Position numbers and translations under genes: made by a program. From assembly GCF_002078505.1 (NCBI RefSeq), contig NZ_LUAV01000016.1:226364-290363 (forward strand): DNA of 64,000 nt. The letters run 5' to 3'. The DNA is from Ensifer aridi (GTDB lineage Bacteria > Pseudomonadota > Alphaproteobacteria > Rhizobiales > Rhizobiaceae). Under the pieces are notes generated by a model. The model searched no databases. It was given only the letters and a program-made list of their open reading frames with translations, and had not been told where the DNA came from. Shown here piece after piece: positions 9,836 through 18,769 of the stretch. Within the stretch, counting starts at the first letter, position 1; each line of letters begins with the position of its first letter.

Positions 9836-10417
9836 TCAGCCCAAGTTGTCGAGCTTCGTCTGCAGCGCCCGAAGCTGTTCCTTGAGCTCGTCTATATCCT
9901 TCGCCTCGGCCTTCTTGGTTTCCTTGGCCGGCGGGGCGGCGGCCATAAAGGGCGAGAACATCTGCATCGCCTGATGGAACATCTCAGTATTGCGCCGGAC
10001 CTGTTCCTCGACGAGTTGCAGCGGCACCTGCAGGTTCTTGCCGAGCGGCGTGTCGCCGAAAGCCTTGGTGATCTGCTCGCGCATCTGCGCCTGCTGCTCG
10101 GTGAAGGCTTGCATCGAGTGTTCGAGATAGCTCGGCACAACCATCTGCATCTGGTCGCCGTAGAAGGAGATCAGTTGCCGTAGGAAGGAAATCGGCAGGA
10201 GCGTGTTGCCGGTCTTCGACTCCTGCTCGAAGATGATCTGCGTCAGCACGGAATGGGTGATGTCCTCGCCGGACTTGGCGTCCTGGACGACGAAGTCCTC
10301 CCCCCGCTTTACCATGACGGCCAGGTCGTCGAGGGTCACATAGGTGCTCGTACCGGTGTTGTAGAGACGCCGGTTCGCATATTTCTTGATAACGATCTGG
10401 CCATCATTCTTCGCCAT
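9836..10417 (-). CDS. phaR: Polyhydroxyalkanoate synthesis regulator PhaR
   Basis: This DNA-binding repressor of PHB storage genes is 193 residues. The N-terminal PHB/PHA accumulation regulator domain (VIKKYANRRLYNTGTSTYVTL...VVQDAKSGEDIT) is nearly invariant in the family. A second domain (QIIFEQESKTGNTLLPISFLRQLISFYGDQMQ) is expected to sense polymer or its granule. A short coiled-coil-like C-terminus ends the protein. The ATG at 10417 has an AGAGGAGA ribosome site. In related bacteria (AniA in Sinorhizobium) it also shifts carbon between PHB and exopolysaccharide. It is divergent from phaAB, its likely targets. Confidence 0.95.
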   Translation of the reverse strand: MAKNDGQIVIKKYANRRLYNTGTSTYVTLDDLAVMVKRGEDFVVQDAKSGEDITHSVLTQIIFEQESKTGNTLLPISFLRQLISFYGDQMQMVVPSYLEHSMQAFTEQQAQMREQITKAFGDTPLGKNLQVPLQLVEEQVRRNTEMFHQAMQMFSPFMAAAPPAKETKKAEAKDIDELKEQLRALQTKLDNLG

Positions 10418-10496
10418 CAGGGTCTCCTCTACCCATCGTCCCGTCTTTATTGTGTTTTTTAAGAGTATCCGCAAAAGAGCGGCGCTGACAATCTCT

Positions 10497-10562
10497 TTGT
10501 GCAATGCGGCGACGCAGGTGCGAACCTCGAAGCCGGCGCCATCGTGAAGCTTTTGCTGCAGA
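10497..10562. promoter_or_regulatory. Possible PhaR-binding TGC-rich motifs between phaR and phaA
   Basis: The 223-bp phaR-phaA divergent region holds TGCAATGCGGCGACGCAGGTGC near 10500 and TTTTGCTGCAGAG near 10551. PhaR proteins of Paracoccus and Rhodobacter bind CTGC/GCAG dyads, and these match loosely. This is suggestive only. Confidence 0.3.
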
Positions 10563-10640
10563 GCATATAGGCGTTTGACTTGCGCTCCTGGCTTTGCCAG
10601 TCTGCTCGTATCAGGCAAAGCAAATATGAGGAAACGTCCC

Positions 10641-11822
<1,182 letters not shown>

Positions 11823-11937
11823 CCGGCCGTCCGGTATGCGGGCATTCTCCGAGATTCGATATGCGTGAGTGGCCCGGTTTCTCCGAGCCGCATGGGAATG
11901 CTTTTGCAATTTTGCGTTAACCGAGTGGGAGGCGAGC

Positions 11938-12663
11938 ATGAGCAGAGTAGCATTGGTTACGGGCGGGTCGCGCGGCATCGGCGCTGCAATTTGCGTCGCG
12001 CTGAAGGCGGCGGGCTACAAAGTGGCCGCGAACTATGCCGGCAACGACGAGAAGGCGCAGGCCTTCAAGCAGGAGACCGGCATTCCGGTCTATAAGTGGG
12101 ACGTCTCCAACTATCAGGCCTGCGTCGATGGCATCGCCAAGGTGGAGGCCGACCTCGGGCCGGTTGACATCCTCGTCAACAATGCCGGCATCACCCGCGA
12201 TGCGATGTTCCACAAGATGACGCCGGAGCAGTGGGGTGAAGTCGTCAGCACCAATCTGACGGGGCTTTTCAACATGACGCATCCCGTCTGGTCGGGCATG
12301 CGCGACCGCGGCTTTGGCCGCATCATCAACATCTCGTCGATCAACGGTCAGAAGGGGCAGATGGGCCAGGCGAATTATTCCGCCGCCAAGGCCGGCGATC
12401 TCGGCTTCACCAAGGCGCTCGCCCAGGAGGGAGCCGCGAAAGGGATTACAGTCAATGCGATCTGCCCCGGCTATATCGGTACCGAGATGGTGCGCGCCGT
12501 GCCGGAAAAGGTGCTGAACGAGCGGATCATTCCCCAGATTCCGGTTGGTCGTCTCGGCGAACCGGAGGAAGTCGCGCGCTGCGTCGTCTTCCTTGCCTCC
12601 GATGATGCCGGCTTCATCACCGGCTCGACGATTTCGGCAAACGGCGGCCAGTATTTCGCCTGA
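11938..12663 (+). CDS. phaB: Acetoacetyl-CoA reductase
   Basis: This NADPH-dependent short-chain dehydrogenase of 241 residues reduces acetoacetyl-CoA to (R)-3-hydroxybutyryl-CoA for PHB. The Rossmann motif is VTGGSRGIGAA, NNAGITRD follows, and the catalytic Tyr-Lys lie in ANYSAAKAG. The sequence SINGQKGQMGQANYSAAKAG is characteristic of PhaB among SDRs. The ATG at 11938 has GGGAGGCG upstream. Confidence 0.96.
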   Translation: MSRVALVTGGSRGIGAAICVALKAAGYKVAANYAGNDEKAQAFKQETGIPVYKWDVSNYQACVDGIAKVEADLGPVDILVNNAGITRDAMFHKMTPEQWGEVVSTNLTGLFNMTHPVWSGMRDRGFGRIINISSINGQKGQMGQANYSAAKAGDLGFTKALAQEGAAKGITVNAICPGYIGTEMVRAVPEKVLNERIIPQIPVGRLGEPEEVARCVVFLASDDAGFITGSTISANGGQYFA

Positions 12664-12684
12664 TCGGCGGCCGTTTCATTCATC

Positions 12685-12712
12685 GCGGCGCCCCTCGGGG
12701 CGCCGCATTTCG
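12685..12712 (+). terminator. Rho-independent terminator of phaAB
   Basis: GCGGCGCCCC at 12685-12694 and GGGGCGCCGC at 12697-12706 form a perfect 10-bp stem with a 2-base spacer, followed by ATTTCGTTT. The tract is weak in T, but the stem is very stable. Confidence 0.75.
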
Positions 12713-12839
12713 TTTCGGCAACTGTGACGCCTGTTTCGCGCCGCCTCACCTACTAGATATTGTGTCGATCCAAAACGAAAAATCCGACTTGACCACCGGC
12801 TCCCATTTGGCGGCACCGCTGGATGCTCATACCGCAAAC

Positions 12840-13131
12840 GATTCCTATTTCCCGATACATCGACTCCGAAGACGAATCCGGGTCAGAATTTTCCAAAGTT
12901 TCCAGACTCTTGGATTCGGAATCCTTTTTCGCGATTCCACTTCGGAATTGGCAAAACGGGTCACGAAACGTCCGCGAAAGGGTTACCTCTTCGGCAGATT
13001 CAGCATTTGGTACGACTCTGGATAACCCATCCTATATATAGTCGTGAACATACAGTGAATCGTTACGAGTCTTCGATTCGTCGCCGATTCGTTCCGTCGC
13101 TGTTCTAAAAGCTCATTTGGGGGCTAGAATC
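12840..13131. promoter_or_regulatory. Dense cluster of 14 GANTC (CcrM methylation) sites in an AT-rich island
   Basis: Sites begin at 12840, 12862, 12874, 12905, 12913, 12919, 12933, 12997, 13014, 13057, 13067, 13075, 13086 and 13127. About one is expected in 292 bp at this genome's base composition. The stretch 12841-13080 is about 46% GC by direct count, against over 60% nearby. It also holds TATATATA at 13033-13040. CcrM methylates GANTC in Alphaproteobacteria, and GcrA reads that mark at promoters. The 548-bp gap between the phaB terminator and the helicase contains no other supportable feature. Confidence 0.85.
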
Positions 13132-13255
13132 GGAGCCGCTAAATATGGTGGTCGTCGCTTTTAATTGTCGGCTCCCCTTGCGTTTGGCCCGGCGGGTGGG
13201 CATCTGTTCCCCGCCGGCGTGTAACACGTCGGCTCGTTGAGACTGCCCGGGATCG

Positions 13256-16200
13256 ATGACCTTGTCCTTTCAATCCATGATCCTGAGCGGCCGCGGCGTG
13301 ACCGCGGTGCTCGGGCCTACCAATACCGGCAAGACACACTACGCGATGGAGCGCATGATCGCTCATGACAGCGGCGTCATCGGACTGCCGCTGAGATTGC
13401 TCGCGCGCGAAGTCTATACGCGTCTCGTCGAGAAGGTCGGCCACCACAATGTCGCGCTGATCACCGGCGAGGAGAAGATCACGCCGCATCGCGCCCGTTA
13501 CTCCGTCTGCACCGTCGAAGCGATGCCGCGCGAGACGACCGCTTCCTTCGTGGCGATCGACGAGGTGCAGCTTGCCGGCGATCTGGAGCGCGGCCACATC
13601 TTCACCGACAGGCTCATGCATCTGCGCGGGCGTGGCGAGACGCTGCTGCTCGGCGCCGCGACGATGCGGCCCATCCTCGAGCACCTCCTGCCCGGCATCA
13701 CCGTCGTTGAGCGGCCGCGCATGTCGCAGCTTCTCTATGCCGGCTCCAAGAAGATCACTCGCCTGCCCAACCGGTCCGCGATCGTCGCCTTTTCGGCGGA
13801 CGAGGTCTATGCGATTGCCGAGCTCATCCGCCGCCAGCGCGGCGGCGCCGCGGTCGTGCTCGGCGCGCTGTCACCGCGCACCCGCAATGCCCAGGTTGCA
13901 CTCTACCAGGAGGGCGACGTCGATTATCTGGTGGCGACCGACGCGATCGGCATGGGGCTCAATCTTGATGTCGACCATGTCGCCTTTGCCCAGGACCGGA
14001 AATTCGACGGCTACCAGTATCGCAACCTCAACCCGGCGGAACTCGCCCAGATCGCGGGGCGCGCCGGCAGGCACATCCGCGACGGTACGTTCGGCGTAAC
14101 GGGCCGCGTCGATCCCTTCGAGGACGAGCTCGTACACCGCATCGAATCGCATGAGTTCGATCCGGTCCGGGTGCTGCAGTGGCGTTCCAAGGCTCTCGAC
14201 TACTCCTCGTTGAGGGCCTTGAAGCACAGCCTCGAGGCGGCGCCCGCGGTTTCGGGGCTCACGCGCGCGCTTCCTGCCGTCGACCAGCAGGCGCTCGAGC
14301 ATCTGGCCCGCTATCCCGAAATCATCGACGTCGCCACCACGTCCGAGCGTGTCGAAAAGCTGTGGGAAGCTTGCGCGCTCCCGGATTATCGTCGCATCAC
14401 GCCGGCGCAGCACGCCGACCTCATCTCGAGCATCTATGCCGATCTCGTTCGCCATGGCACGGTCAATGAGGATTTCATGGCCGAACAGGTCCGGCGTGCC
14501 GACCTCACGGATGGCGAGATTGACACACTTTCGGCGCGAATTGCGCAGATCAGGACCTGGACCTATGTGTCCAACCGGCCCGGGTGGCTTGCCGATCCGA
14601 CACACTGGCAAGAAAAGACGCGGGAAATCGAAGATCGATTGTCCGACGCGTTACATGAAAGGTTGACGAAACGCTTTGTTGATCGCAGGACATCTGTGCT
14701 CATGAAGCGCCTGAGAGAGAATGCGATGCTGGAAGCAGAAATCAGTGTGAATGGTGATGTCTTCGTCGAGGGGCACCATGTGGGCCAGCTAACCGGTTTC
14801 CGGTTCACGCTAGCCGCCGGGAGCGAGGGATCGGACGCGAGGGCCGTTCAAGGTGCCGCCCAGAAGGCGCTTGCGCTGGAATTCGAGGCGCGCGCCGCCC
14901 GTCTGCATGCGGCCGGCAACAATGATCTGGCGCTGTCGTCGGATGGCCTCGTGCGCTGGCTCGGCGATCCCGTGGCGCGGCTTGCCGCAAGCGACCACGT
15001 GATGCGCCCGCGCGTTATCCTGCTTGCCGACGAGCAGCTTCAGTCCCATGCGCGCGAACATGTGCTTGCGCGGATCGAGCGCTTCGTGAACCACCACATC
15101 AGCACCGTTCTGAAGCCGCTCGACGATATTTCCCGCGCGGAGGATCTGGAGGGGCTTGCCAAGGGCCTCGCCTTCCAGCTCGTGGAGAACCTCGGCGTGC
15201 TCTTCCGCCGCGACGTCGCCGAAGAGGTGAAGTCGCTGGACCAGGAAAGCCGCGCCTCCATCCGCAAATACGGCGTCCGCTTTGGCGCCTACCATATCTT
15301 CCTGCCCGCGCTCCTGAAGCCGGCGCCGGCAGAATTGATCACGCTGCTCTGGGCGCTGAAGAACGACGGGCTCGACAAGCCCGGCTATGGCGAGCTGATC
15401 CCGATGCTCGCCGCCGGCCGCACCTCGGTCGTGACCGATCCTTCCTTCGAGCGGACCTTCTACAAGCTCGCGGGCTTCCGCTTCCTCGGCAAGCGCGCGG
15501 TGCGCATCGACATCCTCGAGCGCCTTGCGGACCTCATCCGTCCGCTGCTGCAGTGGAAGCCCGGCGCGTCGCCGCGTCCCGACGGGGCCTATGACGGCCG
15601 CCGCTTCATGGCGACAACGTCGATGCTATCGATTCTCGGCGCAACACCGGACGACATGGAAGAGATCCTGAAAGGGCTCGGCTACCGGGCCGACAGCGTG
15701 ACGGCCGATGAAGCGGCGGCCTTCCTCGCCAGCCAGCAGGGCGCGCCGGCGGAGACACCCGCCGAGGCGGCGACCGAGCATGGCGAAGCGGACGAGGTCG
15801 TCGAGGCCGAATCCTCCGAAGAACCGGCCGCCGAGGCACCCGCTGCCGATGATCAGCCGGCCGAGGCGCCGGCAGAACAATCAGCTGATAATGCCGCCGC
15901 TCCGGCACAGCCGGAAGCGCCGACCGAAGCGAGACCCGTGCTTCTCTGGCGTCCTGGCACTCGCCAGGACAACCAGCGTCACGGCGGCCGCCATCAGGGC
16001 GAACAGCGTCGCGGTGGCCAGCGTCACGGCCAGGCGGATGCCAGGGAGGGTGGCCGCAGGTCCGGCGCGCCAGCCCATGGGAAGCCGCGCGAGAGCAAGC
16101 CGCAGGACGGCAAGACGCAGGAGGGCAGGTCCGGCGGTCCGCGCAAGGATCGCGGCGACCGGCACGACCGGGGCAAGCCGGCCGGCGCGAAGTTCGAGGG

Positions 16201-16285
16201 TCGCCCGCCGCGCAAGGAGAAGCCGATCGATCCGGATTCGCCCTTCGCCAAGCTCGCCGCTCTCAAGGAGCAGCTCAAGAAATAG
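13256..16285 (+). CDS. Suv3-like DEAD/DExH-type RNA helicase with extended charged C-terminal tail
   Basis: This 1009-residue superfamily-2 helicase is related to the mitochondrial SUV3 degradosome helicase. Walker A is GPTNTGKT at about residues 20-27, the DExH-like box is DEVQ at 102-105, and motif VI QIAGRAGRH is near 264. FAQDRKFDGYQYRNLNPAE is typical of the Suv3 group. The last 170 residues are low complexity: first Ala/Glu/Pro-rich and acidic, then Gln/Arg/Gly/Lys-rich and basic, likely an RNA- or partner-binding tail. Role in RNA turnover is inferred from the family. An S4-domain gene follows after 7 bp. The ribosome site before ATG 13256 is weak, and ATG 13277 is an alternative. Confidence 0.88.
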   Translation: MTLSFQSMILSGRGVTAVLGPTNTGKTHYAMERMIAHDSGVIGLPLRLLAREVYTRLVEKVGHHNVALITGEEKITPHRARYSVCTVEAMPRETTASFVAIDEVQLAGDLERGHIFTDRLMHLRGRGETLLLGAATMRPILEHLLPGITVVERPRMSQLLYAGSKKITRLPNRSAIVAFSADEVYAIAELIRRQRGGAAVVLGALSPRTRNAQVALYQEGDVDYLVATDAIGMGLNLDVDHVAFAQDRKFDGYQYRNLNPAELAQIAGRAGRHIRDGTFGVTGRVDPFEDELVHRIESHEFDPVRVLQWRSKALDYSSLRALKHSLEAAPAVSGLTRALPAVDQQALEHLARYPEIIDVATTSERVEKLWEACALPDYRRITPAQHADLISSIYADLVRHGTVNEDFMAEQVRRADLTDGEIDTLSARIAQIRTWTYVSNRPGWLADPTHWQEKTREIEDRLSDALHERLTKRFVDRRTSVLMKRLRENAMLEAEISVNGDVFVEGHHVGQLTGFRFTLAAGSEGSDARAVQGAAQKALALEFEARAARLHAAGNNDLALSSDGLVRWLGDPVARLAASDHVMRPRVILLADEQLQSHAREHVLARIERFVNHHISTVLKPLDDISRAEDLEGLAKGLAFQLVENLGVLFRRDVAEEVKSLDQESRASIRKYGVRFGAYHIFLPALLKPAPAELITLLWALKNDGLDKPGYGELIPMLAAGRTSVVTDPSFERTFYKLAGFRFLGKRAVRIDILERLADLIRPLLQWKPGASPRPDGAYDGRRFMATTSMLSILGATPDDMEEILKGLGYRADSVTADEAAAFLASQQGAPAETPAEAATEHGEADEVVEAESSEEPAAEAPAADDQPAEAPAEQSADNAAAPAQPEAPTEARPVLLWRPGTRQDNQRHGGRHQGEQRRGGQRHGQADAREGGRRSGAPAHGKPRESKPQDGKTQEGRSGGPRKDRGDRHDRGKPAGAKFEGRPPRKEKPIDPDSPFAKLAALKEQLKK

Positions 16286-16292
16286 GTCCGCC

Positions 16293-16706
16293 ATGGAGAA
16301 ACAGCCATCGTCCGCGCCTGCCTCGCGCCAGCGGCTCGACAAGTGGCTGTTCTTTGCCCGGTTGATCAAGTCGCGCTCGCTGGCCCAGAAGGCGATCGAG
16401 GCCGGTCACGTCGCGATCAACGGCGAGCGGGCGACGCAGTCCTCCGCTCAGGTGAAGGCGGGCGACATGCTGGAGCTGTCGCTCGAGCGGCGGGACCTCG
16501 TCGTAAGGGTGCTTTTGCCCGGATCGCGGCGCGGGCCCTACGAGGAGGCGCGTCTGCTTTACGAAGACCTGACGCCCGACACACCCGCCGTCAGGCGCAC
16601 ACCCTTCGAACAGGCAACGCGCGAGCGCGGTGCCGGCCGGCCGACGAAACGGGAGCGGCGCGAAACGGATCGCTTGAAGTCCGATTTCGACGAGGGAGAC
16701 GACTAG
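16293..16706 (+). CDS. S4-domain RNA-binding protein, Hsp15/HslR type
   Basis: This 137-residue basic protein has an S4 RNA-binding domain: QRLDKWLFFARLIKSRSLAQKAIEAGHVAINGERA, then VKAGDMLEL. The remaining half is a charged tail (ERGAGRPTKRERRETDRLK). Hsp15 proteins bind 50S subunits carrying stalled nascent chains; that role is inferred from the fold. It starts 7 bp after the helicase stop, with AAGGAG-like sequence lying inside the helicase end, so the two genes are likely co-transcribed. Confidence 0.88.
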   Translation: MEKQPSSAPASRQRLDKWLFFARLIKSRSLAQKAIEAGHVAINGERATQSSAQVKAGDMLELSLERRDLVVRVLLPGSRRGPYEEARLLYEDLTPDTPAVRRTPFEQATRERGAGRPTKRERRETDRLKSDFDEGDD

Positions 16707-17023
16707 CACGCCTCTCGCGGCAAGCGCAGGGCTTGGCCGAAGGCGCTCCTTCGTCCAGCCTCGGTGAGAGGCCCGGGCTGGTTTTGGGATGTTCGATCCC
16801 GGACCGTTGCAACGCTGGAAAACTCTGCCCGCTCCGTGGCAAATCGCGCATGGATTATCCTTGCAAAGGCCGCCCAAAGCCTTTACGTGACAAGCCAAGT
16901 TGAGTGGCATCCGGGTCTGCTTCGGCAGCTATGCGCGTCGGGCATTCCTAGCATGCGCGGACGGTGAAGCATCACCGTTGATTGCCGTTTGCCACCAAAT
17001 GTGAGCATTGGCTGGAGTACCTC
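16707..17023. other. Intergenic region of about 315 bp before fdxA
   Basis: No gene, terminator or recognised operator was found. The only visible motif is the fdxA ribosome site (GGAG near 17013). Confidence 0.4.
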
Positions 17024-17362
17024 ATGACGTATGTCGTGACCGACAACTGCATTCGCTGCAAGTATACGGACTGCGTGGAAGTCTGCCCGGTGGATTGCTT
17101 CTATGAGGGGGAGAACTTCCTCGTCATCCACCCGGACGAGTGCATCGATTGCGGCGTCTGCGAGCCGGAATGTCCTGCCGAGGCGATCAAGCCGGACACC
17201 GAGCCGGGCCTCGATAAGTGGTTGAAGATCAACGCGGATTTTTCCACGCAATGGCCCAATATCACGAAGAAGAAGGATCCGCTGCCGGAGGCAGAGGAGA
17301 TGGACGGCATCGAAGGGAAGTACGAGAAGTATTTCTCTGACAAGCCCGGAGAGGGCGACTAG
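17024..17362 (+). CDS. fdxA: Seven-iron ferredoxin (3Fe-4S plus 4Fe-4S), FdxA
   Basis: This small electron carrier has 112 residues. The N-terminal cluster region [22 protein letters not shown] is the 7Fe pattern. The second motif [18 protein letters not shown] supplies a full CxxCxxC...CP set. The C-terminal extension ([19 protein letters not shown]...) is typical of proteobacterial FdxA. The ATG at 17024 follows CTGGAG. Its redox partner is unknown. It stands between the S4 gene and carD on the same strand. Confidence 0.96.
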   Translation: MTYVVTDNCIRCKYTDCVEVCPVDCFYEGENFLVIHPDECIDCGVCEPECPAEAIKPDTEPGLDKWLKINADFSTQWPNITKKKDPLPEAEEMDGIEGKYEKYFSDKPGEGD

Positions 17363-17770
17363 AGCCGCCGGCCGCTCGTTCGTGGCGGCTGACGCAGGAC
17401 AGAAAAGGCGAGGCCGGAAATCTGGGGAAATCCCGCCGGCACCTCGCAAGCGCGAGCGTGGTGACTTGATCGTTGCCATGCAGCAAATTATTGATTTCGG
17501 CACTTTTTTGTGATAGGTTTCTGGCACTGATCCACAGAGGGTGCTTTTGCGCGCCCGAAAACCAGCACGAAAGCAAACGATTTCCACCGCGCGGCACTTT
17601 CCAGATATGCAACGTTCCGTTGCCCTGACCGCGGCATATAAGCTTGTTTGCGTTTCGTTGGACGGACCAGGATGGACCCACCCGGCGGTATCCCCGTCTA
17701 TCCCGGGCCTGACCGACCCGGCCCCGGCCCGTGAAGAGGCCGGGTGCGCACTAGGGAGTGTTTGAAACGA
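17363..17770. other. Intergenic region of about 410 bp upstream of carD
   Basis: No gene was supported. An AT-rich patch at about 17480-17520 (TTATTGATTTCGGCAC then TTTTTTGTGATAGG) looks promoter-like, but no sigma class could be assigned. A short dyad GCAAC-GTTCC-GTTGC lies near 17610. The carD leader would be long if transcription starts in the AT-rich patch. Confidence 0.35.
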
Positions 17771-18340
17771 ATGACGATCCAGCAGAAAAAATCTTCAACG
17801 CGCCAAGGCTTCAAGACCGGTGAATCGATCGTTTATCCGGCTCATGGCGTTGGCCAGATTGTCGCGATTGAGGAGCAGGAAGTTGCCGGCATGAAGCTCG
17901 AGCTTTTTGTCATCGACTTCGAAAAGGACAAGATGCGCCTCAAGGTGCCGGTAGCCAAGGCTGTGAGCATCGGCATGCGCAAGCTGTCCGAAACCGATTT
18001 CGTCGACCGTGCGTTGAAGGTTGTGCAGGGCAAGGCGCGCGTAAAGCGGACCATGTGGTCGCGCCGCGCCCAGGAATACGATGCCAAGATCAACTCCGGC
18101 GATCTCATTTCCATCGCGGAAGTAGTGCGTGATCTCTATCGTGCCGAGAACCAGCCGGAACAGTCCTATTCCGAGCGCCAGCTCTACGAAGCCGCTCTTG
18201 ACCGCATGGCGCGCGAAATCGCTGCCGTGAACAAGATGTCCGAAACCGAAGCCGTTCGCCTTGTCGAGGCCAATCTCAACAAGGGGCCGAAGCGCGGCAA
18301 GGCCGTCGAAGAAGAAGATGCCCAGGACGAAGCCGCTTAA
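17771..18340 (+). CDS. carD: CarD-family transcriptional regulator (CarD_CdnL_TRCF domain)
   Basis: This RNA-polymerase-interacting protein has 189 residues. The N-terminal Tudor-like RNAP-interaction domain starts GESIVYPAHGVGQIVAIEEQEVAGMKLELFVI, and a helical C-terminal domain follows (WSRRAQEYDAKINSGDLISIAEVVRDLYRA). CarD/CdnL proteins stabilise open complexes, notably at rRNA promoters. The C-terminal tail is acidic. The GGGAG at about 17754 is somewhat distant from ATG 17771, and no better start is seen. A strong terminator follows. Confidence 0.94.
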   Translation: MTIQQKKSSTRQGFKTGESIVYPAHGVGQIVAIEEQEVAGMKLELFVIDFEKDKMRLKVPVAKAVSIGMRKLSETDFVDRALKVVQGKARVKRTMWSRRAQEYDAKINSGDLISIAEVVRDLYRAENQPEQSYSERQLYEAALDRMAREIAAVNKMSETEAVRLVEANLNKGPKRGKAVEEEDAQDEAA

Positions 18341-18366
18341 GCGCCTCACCTGCAAGGCAGTCATGA

Positions 18367-18396
18367 AAGCCCGGCCATGCGCCGGGCTTTTTTTAT
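18367..18396 (+). terminator. Rho-independent terminator of carD
   Basis: AAGCCCGGC at 18367-18375, loop CATGC, GCCGGGCTT at 18381-18389, then a run of T. This is a textbook intrinsic terminator. Confidence 0.96.
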
Positions 18397-18536
18397 GCTT
18401 GCGGCTTTGCTTGCGCTCGCCCGTGGTCGGCCCTTCCGCCGCACAACTTTGAACGGCATGCTTCAAAGACGGGGCCGCAGGCAATCTTTGCCGTGCATAA
18501 GGCCTCGCTCTGCAATTCAAAATCGTTGTTGTTCCG

Positions 18537-18561
18537 GGAACTTTTCGAGCCGGCGCACGTT
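18537..18561 (+). promoter_or_regulatory. RpoE2 (general-stress ECF sigma) type promoter upstream of rpoH2
   Basis: GGAAC at 18537-18541, a 16-base spacer, then CGTT at 18558-18561, which is the consensus GGAAC-N16/17-CGTT of the alphaproteobacterial general stress sigma factor. In S. meliloti rpoH2 is reported as RpoE2-dependent. Transcription would start near 18568, leaving a leader of about 200 nt before the ATG at 18770. Confidence 0.85.
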
Positions 18562-18769
18562 TCTTACTCTCGGCAGGGGGGCATCCGCCTGTGCTGCCGG
18601 GCGATCTTGGCTCTGTGATCCTCACCGTTTCAGGTTCGTATTCTTCGATTTAGGGCGCTTCCTCATTTCGTCAAGCAGCGCCACGGTCCCGTTGCCGAAT
18701 GCCGCACAAGGCGCTCGGCTCCTTCGAGTTCAATCGTCATGGCGCCTCGCGCCAGCTACGGAGCGATCG

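Noticed and set aside
12823..13041. 72-codon open frame in the GANTC island, where several GANTC sites fall in frame as Asp/Glu-Ser codons
   Set aside because: No ribosome site, no recognisable protein, and the sites also fall out of frame; the DNA motif explains the pattern better than coding.
12720..13255. Chromosomal or plasmid replication origin
   Set aside because: Only one near-match DnaA box and no dnaA, hemE, parAB or repABC neighbours; kept only as a speculative binding site.
16707..17023. Small gene between the S4-domain gene and fdxA
   Set aside because: The short open frame there lacks a ribosome site and any recognisable protein features.
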